A DNA stretch of 64,000 bases from Paracoccaceae bacterium. Lineage in GTDB: Bacteria; Pseudomonadota; Alphaproteobacteria; Rhodobacterales; Rhodobacteraceae. This document shows, piece after piece, positions 9,804 to 19,048 of this stretch (position 1 is its first letter; the number at the start of each line of letters is the position of its first letter). The notes beneath the pieces were generated by a model, which worked only from the letters and a program-made list of their open reading frames with translations, was not told the origin of the DNA and ran no database searches. Both the position numbers and the translations under genes were made by a program. The stretch spans positions 248,001 through 312,000 of the forward strand of contig JAUYQR010000003.1 of NCBI GenBank assembly GCA_030697175.1, given 5' to 3'.

Positions 9804-10640
9804 ATGGCAGCATCGCTGGCGGAAATGGCAGTCGAGGTGCTGACCACCGCCGATGGGCGCAGCAAGACCGCGCTTGGCCGCGCCCATGCCGCAACGTGGT
9901 TTGCGGCGCGCGAGGCGGGAACGCCGCTGCCCGTCGGCACCGCCTTGCCGCCCGACCGCCCGGCCCGGCCGGAAAGGCCCGAACTGCTGTCACCCAAAGA
10001 CGTGCCGCGCCGCAGGCCGGGGTCGGTGGAGGGGCGCACGGCGCTGTTGCACGCGGTGGCGCATATCGAGTTGAACGCGGTTGACCTGCATTGGGACATC
10101 ATCGCGCGCTTTACCCACACACCGATGCCCGCCGGGTTCTATGACGACTGGGTGAAGGCGGCGGACGAGGAAGCCAAGCACTTCAACCTGATGAGCGACT
10201 GCCTTGAGGCGATGGGCAGCCACTATGGCGCCCTGCCCGCCCATGCCGGGATGTGGCGTGCGGCAGAGGACACGGCGCATGACCTGCAGGGCCGGTTGGC
10301 GGTGGTGCCGATGGTGCTGGAGGCGCGGGGCATCGATGTCACTCCGGGAATGATCGAGGTGTTCCGCAAGGCAGGTGACGGCGGCGCGGTGGCGGCGCTG
10401 GAGGTGATCTACGCCGAGGAGGTGGCGCATGTCGCCTATGGCTCGAAATGGTTCAACTGGCTCTGCGGGCGCGAGGGCAGTGATCCCAAGGAGGTGTTTC
10501 ACAGATTGGTGCGACGCTATTTCCACGGCGGCCTGAAGCCACCCTTCAACGAAGCCAAGCGCGCCGATGCCGGGCTGCCGCCGGATTTCTATTGGCCGCT
10601 TGTTGGCGAGAGCCCCGGCAAGGCGAAGGCCCCGATGTAG
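9804..10640 (+). CDS. DUF455 family ferritin-like protein
   Basis: 278 aa, taken from the ATG at 9804 (GGGGGA seven bases upstream; an in-frame GTG lies at 9798). Seen: LLHAVAHIELNAVDLHWD and, later, YAEEVAHVAYGSKWFNWLC, two helices whose Glu and His residues match the di-metal carboxylate sites of ferritin-like proteins, together with DDWVKAADEEAKHF. This pattern is DUF455, for which no reaction is firmly established. The stop codon lies inside the first copy of a 48-bp tandem repeat, so the extreme C-terminus (GKAKAPM) is repeat-derived. Confidence 0.88.
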   Translation: MAASLAEMAVEVLTTADGRSKTALGRAHAATWFAAREAGTPLPVGTALPPDRPARPERPELLSPKDVPRRRPGSVEGRTALLHAVAHIELNAVDLHWDIIARFTHTPMPAGFYDDWVKAADEEAKHFNLMSDCLEAMGSHYGALPAHAGMWRAAEDTAHDLQGRLAVVPMVLEARGIDVTPGMIEVFRKAGDGGAVAALEVIYAEEVAHVAYGSKWFNWLCGREGSDPKEVFHRLVRRYFHGGLKPPFNEAKRADAGLPPDFYWPLVGESPGKAKAPM

Positions 10641-10766
10641 GACCGGGCAAAGGTTCGGGTGCAGGTTCGGGCGAAGGCCCCGGTGTAGGACCGGGTGCAG
10701 GTTCGGGTGCAGGACCGGGCGAAGGCCCCGGTGCAGGACCGGGCGACGGTGCGGGCCAAGTCTCGG
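10623..10766. repeat. 48-bp tandem repeat, three copies, covering the DUF455 stop
   Basis: Copies begin at 10623, 10671 and 10719, each opening with GCGAAGGCCCC and built from degenerate 6-bp subunits (GG-rich). Copy 1 contains the DUF455 stop TAG, copy 2 has a second in-frame TAG, and copy 3 reads CAG at that place. The remainder of this 312-base gene-free stretch, to 10952, holds no coding sequence that I can support and presumably carries the promoter of the M23 gene. Confidence 0.85.
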
Positions 10767-10952
10767 GCGAAGCGGCGAGCCGGGCACGGAAAACTGGTGA
10801 TCTACCCTGGGTTGATCGGCGGATTGTTGCCTATTCAAGCAGGAATACCAGCGCATAATACCCTCCCACGGTCAAAAATGTTGCGAGCCTGCAACGGGCT
10901 GGCTAATCAGGACCAGCCTTGACGGGGTCGTGCCACTCGACGCCCGCTTCAT

Positions 10953-12341
10953 ATGCCCGTTAATCTGCTCGTGATACCGGAGAGACCACAGGATGACCGC
11001 AACGTGCTGACGCGCCTCGCCTATCGGATTCACCACCAGCTCGAACACTATCTGCCCGAGCAGCGGCTGTTTCTGAAATCCGATACTGACACGCGGTTCA
11101 TCCGGCTTCGGTCGTCGACACAGGCGCTGGCGCTGGTGGCCGGCACTCTGGCGCTGGCATGGACGATCGTGGCGACCGCCTTGATCATGATGGACAGCAT
11201 CGGTGCAGGATCGGCGCGCGAACAGTCCGCCCGCCAGCAGGCGATGTATGAAGTGCGGCTGAACGACCTGTCCGCCGACCGCGATCTGCGCGCCGAAGAG
11301 GCCGCCCGGGCGCAGGAGCGGTTCAACACCGCACTGGCGCAGGTGTCTGACATGCAAGAGCGGCTGCTGGCATCGGAAGACCGGCGGCGCGAGTTGGAAA
11401 CCGGGATCGACGTGATCCAGAACACCCTGCGCCGCACCATCAAGGAACGCGACGAAGCGCGTGCCGAGGCTGACCGCGCGGTTCTGGCGCTGAACGAGCA
11501 GGTTGGCGGGGCCACGGAAATGGGCCGCGCCGCCGACACCGTGGCAACGCTGGAGATCCTGACCGGGGCGCTGGGCGCGACCGCGCAGGAGCGCGACGCG
11601 ATGCAGACGGCGGTTGCCGAGGCGCGCGAGGAAACCGAGACGGTGGTGGCCGAAAAGCGCGACCTTGAACTGCGCAACGACGCGATCTTTGCCAAGCTGG
11701 AAGAAGCGGTGACCATTTCGATGGAGCCTCTGGACAACATGTTCCGTGAGGCGGGCATGTCGCCGGACGATCTGCTGGATGCGGTGCGGCAGGGTTATTC
11801 CGGCCAGGGCGGGCCGCTGACGCCGATTTCGGTGTCGACCTCGGGTGGCGGGCTGACAGCGGAAGAGGCGCGCGCCAACGAGATCTTGGGCGGGCTTGAC
11901 CGGATGAACCTGTACCGGATCGCCGCGTTCAAGACGCCGTTCGCGATGCCGGTGAAGGACAGCTTTCGCTGGACCAGCGGCTTTGGCACCCGCAACGATC
12001 CGAAGGGCGCCGGACGGCGGATGCACGAAGGCACCGACATGGCGGGCGCCTATGGCACACCGGTCTACAGCACCGCCGATGGGGTGATCGTTCATGCCGG
12101 CTGGGACAACGGCTATGGCCGTCTGGTCAAGATCAAGCACGAGTTCGGGATCGAGACCCGCTACGCCCATCTGAGCCAGATCCGCGTCGAAGTGGGACAA
12201 AGGGTATCGCGCGGCGACAGGATCGGTGATATGGGCAACTCAGGCCGGTCAACCGGCACGCATCTTCACTACGAGGTCCGTCTGAGCGGCAAAGCCGTGA
12301 ACCCGATGACCTTCATAAAGGCAGGGAAAAATGTTTTCTAA
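10953..12341 (+). CDS. M23-family cell-wall endopeptidase with coiled coil
   Basis: 462 aa from the ATG at 10953; the in-frame GTG at 11004 is an equally likely start because AGGA lies about ten bases before it. Seen: a membrane anchor (ALALVAGTLALAWTIVATALI), a long heptad-rich coiled coil (roughly residues 80-245), then a LytM/M23 domain with zinc ligands His358 and Asp362 in HEGTD and the THLHYEV motif with His437/His439. It should cut peptide cross-links of peptidoglycan in the periplasm. Its last 11 bases overlap the bactofilin gene, so the pair is one operon. Confidence 0.92.
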   Translation: MPVNLLVIPERPQDDRNVLTRLAYRIHHQLEHYLPEQRLFLKSDTDTRFIRLRSSTQALALVAGTLALAWTIVATALIMMDSIGAGSAREQSARQQAMYEVRLNDLSADRDLRAEEAARAQERFNTALAQVSDMQERLLASEDRRRELETGIDVIQNTLRRTIKERDEARAEADRAVLALNEQVGGATEMGRAADTVATLEILTGALGATAQERDAMQTAVAEAREETETVVAEKRDLELRNDAIFAKLEEAVTISMEPLDNMFREAGMSPDDLLDAVRQGYSGQGGPLTPISVSTSGGGLTAEEARANEILGGLDRMNLYRIAAFKTPFAMPVKDSFRWTSGFGTRNDPKGAGRRMHEGTDMAGAYGTPVYSTADGVIVHAGWDNGYGRLVKIKHEFGIETRYAHLSQIRVEVGQRVSRGDRIGDMGNSGRSTGTHLHYEVRLSGKAVNPMTFIKAGKNVF

Positions 12342-12846
12342 GAGCCGCATCAACGAGCCCGGCCCGAAGGCTGAAGCTGAGAAGCCAAAAGCCCCGGAGG
12401 CCCCAATGATGACCAAACCTGCGATGGATTTCACCCCTTCGGCACCGAAGGGCAAGACCGTCGCCTCGGTCCTGTCGTCGGACCTGACGGTGGTGGGCAA
12501 CCTGCGCACCACGGGTGACATTCAGGTTGAAGGCACGGTCGAGGGCGATATCCGCGCGCATCTGCTGACGGTTGGCGAGAGCGCCACCATCCGCGGCGAG
12601 ATCGTGGCTGACGACATCGTGGTCAACGGCCGGGTGATCGGCCGGGTGCGCGGGCTGAAGGTCCGCCTGACCTCGACCGCGCGGGTCGAGGGCGACATCA
12701 TCCACAAGACCATCGCAATCGAGAGCGGCGCGCATTTCGAAGGCTCGGTGCAGCGGCAGGAGGATCCCTTGTCCAGCGGCCGGGTGACCAGCGCCACGAT
12801 GCCGTCGATGCGGCCTGACGCCTTGGCTGCCGGGGACGCGGGCTGA
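12331..12846 (+). CDS. Bactofilin (polymer-forming cytoskeletal protein)
   Basis: 171 aa. Seen: a disordered charged N-terminal tail with Pro/Lys, then the bactofilin beta-helix of short Val/Gly-rich turns (VVGNLRTTGDIQVEGTVEGD, GRVIGRVRGLKVRLTSTARV), and a disordered C-terminal tail. Known: bactofilins assemble into membrane-associated filaments without nucleotide and often recruit cell-wall enzymes; M23 peptidase-bactofilin pairs are known partners in shape control. Here the genes overlap, supporting a joint function. A strong terminator follows at 12875-12908. Confidence 0.94.
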   Translation: MFSKSRINEPGPKAEAEKPKAPEAPMMTKPAMDFTPSAPKGKTVASVLSSDLTVVGNLRTTGDIQVEGTVEGDIRAHLLTVGESATIRGEIVADDIVVNGRVIGRVRGLKVRLTSTARVEGDIIHKTIAIESGAHFEGSVQRQEDPLSSGRVTSATMPSMRPDALAAGDAG

Positions 12847-12871
12847 CCCCATCGTGACGTCTGACACCACC

Positions 12872-14320
12872 ATGCGGGCACCGGGAGAACCGGTGCCCGT
12901 TTTCTTTTGCCGGCCCGAGGATCGGACGCTGATCCTGTGGGCGGCGATTCTGGCGTCGTCGATGGGGTTCATCGATTCGTCGGTGACGTCGATCGCGATA
13001 CCGGCGATGCGGACGGCGCTTGGCGCAAGCCTGGTGGAGGCACAGTGGATCAACGCGGCCTATCTTCTGGTGCTGTCGTCGCTGGTTCTGGCCGGGGGTG
13101 CGGCGGGCGACCGGTTCGGCACGGCGCGGGTGTTCGTCGGCGGCATCTGGGTGTTCGTGGCGGGGTCGATCGCCTGCGCCTTTGCGATGGACCCCGGCCA
13201 GATGATCGCGGCGCGGGCGGCCAAGGGGATCGGGGCGGCGCTGATGGTGCCGGGGTCGATGGCGATCATCTCGCGCGCCTACCCGCGGGCGGAACGCGGC
13301 CGGGCTCTGGGGCTGTGGGCGGCGGCGTCGACGGCGACCACCGCGCTTGGGCCGGTGCTGGGGGGCGTGCTGATCCATTGGGGTGGCGAGGCCGGGTGGC
13401 GGATGATCTTCGGGCTGAACCTGCCCTTGGGGCTGCTGGCGGTGTGGCTGCTGCGGGGCCGGGTTCTGGCCGATGTGGGCCGCCCGGGGGTGCGGGTCGA
13501 TCTGGTGGGCGCGGCGCTGGCGACGCTGGGGCTGGGGCTGATGGCCTATGCGCTGACCGTGCCGGCAGCGGGGATTGCGGTGGGGTTGGCGGCGGCGGCG
13601 GCGCTGGGGTTGTTTCTGGCGTGGGAGGCGCGGACCCCTGCCCCGATGATCCGGCTGGGGTTGTTTCGCAACCGGGCCTTTGCGGTGACGAACGCGGTGA
13701 CGCTGGTCCTGTATTTCGCGCTGAACGGGGTGATGTTCTATCTGCCGATGACGGCGGTGACGGCATGGGGCGTCAACGAGTTCGAGGTGACGGCGGCCTT
13801 TGTGCCGATCTCGGTCCTGATCGGGCTGTTGTCGGCGCAGGCGGGGCGGTGGGCGGACCGGTTTGGCCCGGCACCGTTGATGGCGGCGGGGTCGGCGCTG
13901 GTGGCAACGGCGTATGGCGGGCTGGCTTGGGTCGCCGCAGGCGCAAGGTTCTGGGGCGAGGTGGTGCCGCTGATGGTGGTTGCGGGCGTCGGGCTGGGGC
14001 TGTTGGTGGCCCCCCTGACGGCGGCGGTGATGGCCGAGGTGCAGGACGGCGAGCAGGGCGCGGCATCGGGCATCAACAACGCGGTGGCGCGGGTGGCGGG
14101 GCTGATAGCGGTGGCGCTGCTGGGCCGGTTGGCCGCGAGTCATTACGGGCCGACGGGCGGGGCGTTGCCGGGCTTTGGCCTGCCGGGGCGCGAGGCGGCA
14201 CATCTGGCGGCAACGGGCGCTGCGTTTGGCCATGTGGCGCTGATCGGGTCGGCGGCAGCGGCGCTGGCGGCGGGGCTGGCGGCGGGGCTGGCGCTGGCCT
14301 CCGTCAGGCGCGTCAGGTGA
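12872..14320 (+). CDS. DHA2-type MFS efflux transporter (14 helices)
   Basis: 482 aa from the ATG at 12872 (GTG at 12854 also in frame). Seen: MGFIDSSVTSIAIPAMRTALG, the DHA2 helix 1 motif with Asp, the loop 2-3 GAAGDRFGTARVFVGG, helix 5 WAAASTATTALGPVLGGVL with the antiporter motif C, and enough hydrophobic segments for about 14 helices. Known: this family exports drugs or metabolites by proton antiport. The first 13 codons overlap a terminator hairpin, making the true start and its expression uncertain. Its 3' end overlaps the convergent DUF2189 gene by eight bases. Confidence 0.87.
   Translation: MRAPGEPVPVFFCRPEDRTLILWAAILASSMGFIDSSVTSIAIPAMRTALGASLVEAQWINAAYLLVLSSLVLAGGAAGDRFGTARVFVGGIWVFVAGSIACAFAMDPGQMIAARAAKGIGAALMVPGSMAIISRAYPRAERGRALGLWAAASTATTALGPVLGGVLIHWGGEAGWRMIFGLNLPLGLLAVWLLRGRVLADVGRPGVRVDLVGAALATLGLGLMAYALTVPAAGIAVGLAAAAALGLFLAWEARTPAPMIRLGLFRNRAFAVTNAVTLVLYFALNGVMFYLPMTAVTAWGVNEFEVTAAFVPISVLIGLLSAQAGRWADRFGPAPLMAAGSALVATAYGGLAWVAAGARFWGEVVPLMVVAGVGLGLLVAPLTAAVMAEVQDGEQGAASGINNAVARVAGLIAVALLGRLAASHYGPTGGALPGFGLPGREAAHLAATGAAFGHVALIGSAAAALAAGLAAGLALASVRRVR
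12875..12908 (+). terminator. Rho-independent terminator after the bactofilin gene
   Basis: CGGGCACCGG, loop GAGAA, CCGGTGCCCG, then TTTTCTTTT. The 10-bp stem is perfect and lies 28 bases after the bactofilin stop. It also lies within the first codons of the MFS gene as called from 12872, so it may attenuate that gene. Confidence 0.85.
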
Positions 14321-15080
14321 TGGCGCGGCGGTAGAGGTGCCATGTTGCGTGGCCGAGGACGGGGAGCGCGAGGAAGAGGCCAAGAAACCACGGCAGCATC
14401 GCCGCGAACAGGATCACGCCGATCATCGCGCCCCAGCCAAGCATCAGGACAGGGTTTTGCTGCACCAGCGAAAGGCTTTTCAGCATGGCGGTCACGAAAT
14501 CCACCTCGCGGTCCAGAAGCATCGGCAGGCTGACCACGGTGAGGCTGAAGAGGAGCGTGGCGAACACCGCGCCGACGATGGTGCCGACCGCAAGCATCGC
14601 CATGCCCTCGGGCGTGGTGAAGATCGTCAGCGAGGAGGACACGTTGGTCATCGTGGCGCGGCCAAGGAACAGCGCGAAGATCATGTGGGCAAGGAAGTTC
14701 CAGAACAGGAAGAACACCACGATCACGGCGGCGATGGAGGGGATCTGGCGGTCTTTCTGGCGGAAGATCACGCCGAAGATTTCGCCGGCGCGCAGCGGTT
14801 CGCCCGCCTCGAGCCGGCGGGAGATCTCGTAAAACCCGCAGGCGATGAACGGCCCGAGGATCGGGAAGCCGGCGCCGGCGGGCAGCGTCCACCAGATCTG
14901 GCCCTTGGCGGTCATCGCCCAGTAGATCAGCCAGCCGCCCGCCACATAGACCGCCGCGAAGGCGAGGCCGTAGAGCGGCGCACGGGTGAAATCGCGCCAG
15001 CCGAGGGCAAGGCTTTGGCGCAGGTCGGAGAGGTCAAGTTCATTGGCTTCGGGCGTTGCGGGCGGGTCGGGCGTGGTCAT
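14313..15080 (-). CDS. DUF2189 integral membrane protein
   Basis: 255 aa with six or so hydrophobic segments. Seen: the N-terminal LGWRDFTRAPLYGLAFAAVYV, a recognisable DUF2189 opening, then GPFIACGFYEISRRLEAGEP and the repeated membrane stretches IPSIAAVIVVFFLFWNFLAH and AMLAVGTIVGAVFATLLFSL. The function of the family is unknown, although members are widespread in alphaproteobacteria. Convergent with the MFS gene to its left. Confidence 0.85.
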   Translation of the reverse strand: MTTPDPPATPEANELDLSDLRQSLALGWRDFTRAPLYGLAFAAVYVAGGWLIYWAMTAKGQIWWTLPAGAGFPILGPFIACGFYEISRRLEAGEPLRAGEIFGVIFRQKDRQIPSIAAVIVVFFLFWNFLAHMIFALFLGRATMTNVSSSLTIFTTPEGMAMLAVGTIVGAVFATLLFSLTVVSLPMLLDREVDFVTAMLKSLSLVQQNPVLMLGWGAMIGVILFAAMLPWFLGLFLALPVLGHATWHLYRRAIT

Positions 15081-15127
15081 GGCGCGAGGTTACGCCCGAA
15101 GCGAGCCGTCTGGCAAGATGGTCGGGA

Positions 15128-16258
<1,131 letters not shown>

Positions 16259-16278
16259 CGGGTGATCCTGGCGGGGGT

Positions 16279-16316
16279 GGTTCGGTTGGGGGGTGGTTCG
16301 GTTGGGGGGTGGTTCA
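16279..16316. repeat. G-rich 16-bp tandem repeat upstream of prfB
   Basis: GGTTCGGTTGGGGGGT occurs at 16279-16294 and 16295-16310, followed by a partial third copy. It lies in the leader between mrcA and prfB; the G runs on the plus strand could form a quadruplex, and the prfB transcript would carry the C-rich complement. Confidence 0.7.
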
Positions 16317-16381
16317 GCGGGCGGTCATAACGGCAAGCCCGCGCCCCGGCAAGGGTGCGGGCCTGTGGCAGGCTTGGGTGG

Positions 16382-18937
16382 TCAGTAGAGGCCGCCCGAG
16401 GAGACGGTGCCGAAATCGGCCTTTTTCGGCACGACGACGGTCTGGCCTTCGGCATTGGTGACGGTGGCGCTGCTGGTGCCGCCATCGGTTTCGCCGTAGG
16501 CAAAGAGCGGCAGGTTCTGGCCCATCGCAAAGCCGCCGTCGACCATCGCGCCAAGGCCGAAGATCGGCTCTTCGCCCTGACGGAAGTATTCGGCAACGAC
16601 GTTGTCACCAACCGCGTCGTCGGGCAGTTGCTGGCCGGTGAAGCGGTCGATCTTGAGGAAATAGCCGCCGGGGGGCACGCGGAATTCGGTGCCGCCGTAT
16701 TTCTTGATCGCGGTCTGCATGAATTCCTGGAACACCGGGCCGCAATAGCCGCCGCCCGAGGCGTTGTCGGCCAGCGTGCGGGGCTGGTCGTAGCCGATGT
16801 AGCAGCCGGCGGCGATGTTCGAGGTGTAGCCGATGAACCAGACGTCCTTGGCGTCGTTGGTGGTGCCGGTCTTGCCGGCGACCGGGACCGGCAGGTTGAT
16901 GCCGCGCGCGGTGCCGCGCTGCACGACGCCTTCCATCATCGAGGTAAGCTGGTAGGCGGTGATCGCGTTCATCACCCGTTCGCGGTTGCTGTCGATCGAC
17001 ACGCCCTGACCGGGGCGCAGGCTGGCTGCGGTGCAATCGGCGCAGATGCGCTGGTCGTGACGGTAGATGGTGTTGCCGAAGCGGTCCTGCACCCGGTCGA
17101 CAAGGGTGGGTTCGACGCGCTCGCCGCCATTGGCGAACATGGAATAGGCGGCGACCATCTTGAACAGCGTGGTTTCCTGCGCGCCAAGCGCGTTGGCAAG
17201 GAACGGGTTCATCCGGTCATAGACGCCGAAGCGTTCGGCATAGCCCGCGACGGTGCGCATGGTGATTTCCTGCGCGATGCGGATTGTCATCAGGTTGCGC
17301 GACTGTTCGATCCCGGTGCGCAGCGGCGCGGGGCCGTAGTATTTGTTCGAGGCGTTCTTTGGCGTCCAGAGGCCCTGGGGGGTGTCGATCTCGATCGGGG
17401 CGTCGACGACGATGGTGGCGGGGGTGAAGCCGCTGTCGAGGGCGGCGGCGTAGACGAAGGGTTTGAAGCTGGAGCCGGGTTGGCGGGTGGCCTGGGTGGT
17501 GCGGTTGAAAACCGAATCCTGGTAGGAAAAGCCGCCCTGCATGGCAAGGACGCGGCCGGTGTTCACATCCATCGCCATGAAGGCGCCCTGCACTTCGGGC
17601 ACCTGGCGCAGGGACCAGCGGTTGAAGGTGCCATCGTCGTTGGTTACGGCGCGGACGAGGACGACATCGCCGACCGCAACCAGATCGCCCGCGACCCTGG
17701 CCTTTTTGGAGAGCGTGCCGTCGGCAAGGCGCTTGCGGGCCCAGGTTACGTCTTCGGCGGGGATATAGTGGCCGTCTTCGTCATCGGCCACGCCTTCGAT
17801 ACCGAGGCGGGCGTCGTTTTCACCAACCTCAAGCACCACGGCAGGGAACCAGGTCTTGACGTCGCGCGGCACCTTCTGGGCGGCAAGCGCGGTGCGCCAT
17901 GCCTCTTCGGACACCAGCGCCTCGGGCGGGAGGGTCTGGCCGGTGCCGCGCCAGACGCCCTGCCCCCGGTCGAAACTTTCCAGTTCGGCGCGCAGCGCGT
18001 CGGCGGCGGCGTCTTGCAGTTCGGGATCGACGGTGGCGCGGATCGTCAGGCCGCCGGAGAAGAATTCGTCCTCGCCGAAGGTGCCGGAAAGCTGGCGGCG
18101 GATTTCGTCGGTGAAGTAGCTGCGCGGCGGCAGCGCTTCGCGGAAGGCTTCGAAATCGCCGTTCTGCACCGAGCGCAGCGGCTGTTCCTTTTCGGAGAGA
18201 TAGGTCGCCTCGTCGATATAGCCGTTCTGCCACATCTCGCGCAGCACGTAATTGCGCCGTTCGGTGACCCGTTCCTTGGCGGTGACGGGGTCATACTTGC
18301 CCGGCGCCTGCGGCATCGCGGCCAGCATCGCGGCTTCGTGCGGGGCGAGCGCGGAAAGCGGTTTGTTGAAATAGGTCTGCGAGGCGGCGGCCACACCGTA
18401 GGAGTTCTTCCCGAGAAAGATCTCGTTCAGATAGAGTTCGAGGATCTTTTCCTTGGACAAGGTTTCCTCCAGCCGGGTGGCGAGGATGATTTCCTTGATC
18501 TTGCGTTCGACCGAACGGCTGCCATCCAGAAGGAAGTTCTTCATCACCTGCTGGGTGATGGTCGATGCGCCGCGCATGGATTCGCCGCGCGACCGCACCG
18601 CTTCGACCAGGGCCGCGACCATGCCGCGCGCGTCATAGCCGTGGTGGGTGTAGAAGTTCTTGTCCTCGGCCGAGACGAAGGCGTGTTTCACCAGATCGGG
18701 AATGTCCTCGCTTGGCACGAACAGGCGGCGTTCCTTGGCGAATTCGTCGATGATGCGGCCTTCGCCGGAATAGATCCGGCTGATCGTGGCAGGGGTGTAT
18801 TGCGCGAGGTTCTCGTGGCTCGGAAGGTCACGGCCATACATGTAGAAGATCGCGCCCAGCGTCAGGGCAGCAAACAGCAACCCCAGCGTCAGCGTGGTGA
18901 AAATTCCGCCCAAGGCCGAACCGATGAACCTAAGCAA
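16382..18937 (-). CDS. mrcA: Penicillin-binding protein 1A (bifunctional)
   Basis: 851 aa class A PBP that polymerises and cross-links peptidoglycan outside the inner membrane. Seen: a signal-anchor helix at about residues 8-32; the glycosyltransferase 51 domain with catalytic Glu91 in SAEDKNFYTHHG and GASTITQQVMKNFLL; an OB-like insert; and the transpeptidase with the SxxK serine in RQPGSSFKPFVYAAAL and KTGTTNDAKDVWFIGYT. The length is usual for alphaproteobacterial PBP1A. It sits between the upstream amidase and downstream prfB on one strand, with about 110 bases on each side. Confidence 0.96.
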   Translation of the reverse strand: MLRFIGSALGGIFTTLTLGLLFAALTLGAIFYMYGRDLPSHENLAQYTPATISRIYSGEGRIIDEFAKERRLFVPSEDIPDLVKHAFVSAEDKNFYTHHGYDARGMVAALVEAVRSRGESMRGASTITQQVMKNFLLDGSRSVERKIKEIILATRLEETLSKEKILELYLNEIFLGKNSYGVAAASQTYFNKPLSALAPHEAAMLAAMPQAPGKYDPVTAKERVTERRNYVLREMWQNGYIDEATYLSEKEQPLRSVQNGDFEAFREALPPRSYFTDEIRRQLSGTFGEDEFFSGGLTIRATVDPELQDAAADALRAELESFDRGQGVWRGTGQTLPPEALVSEEAWRTALAAQKVPRDVKTWFPAVVLEVGENDARLGIEGVADDEDGHYIPAEDVTWARKRLADGTLSKKARVAGDLVAVGDVVLVRAVTNDDGTFNRWSLRQVPEVQGAFMAMDVNTGRVLAMQGGFSYQDSVFNRTTQATRQPGSSFKPFVYAAALDSGFTPATIVVDAPIEIDTPQGLWTPKNASNKYYGPAPLRTGIEQSRNLMTIRIAQEITMRTVAGYAERFGVYDRMNPFLANALGAQETTLFKMVAAYSMFANGGERVEPTLVDRVQDRFGNTIYRHDQRICADCTAASLRPGQGVSIDSNRERVMNAITAYQLTSMMEGVVQRGTARGINLPVPVAGKTGTTNDAKDVWFIGYTSNIAAGCYIGYDQPRTLADNASGGGYCGPVFQEFMQTAIKKYGGTEFRVPPGGYFLKIDRFTGQQLPDDAVGDNVVAEYFRQGEEPIFGLGAMVDGGFAMGQNLPLFAYGETDGGTSSATVTNAEGQTVVVPKKADFGTVSSGGLY

Positions 18938-19048
18938 AGACCACTCCTGTCGGTTGCATGGCCGCAGTATACCAGACGCGGCGGGAGGTCAAAACCTTGG
19001 AACGCGGCTGCCGATCACAGGAGCGACAGTTCGCCCCGGATGGCCGCC

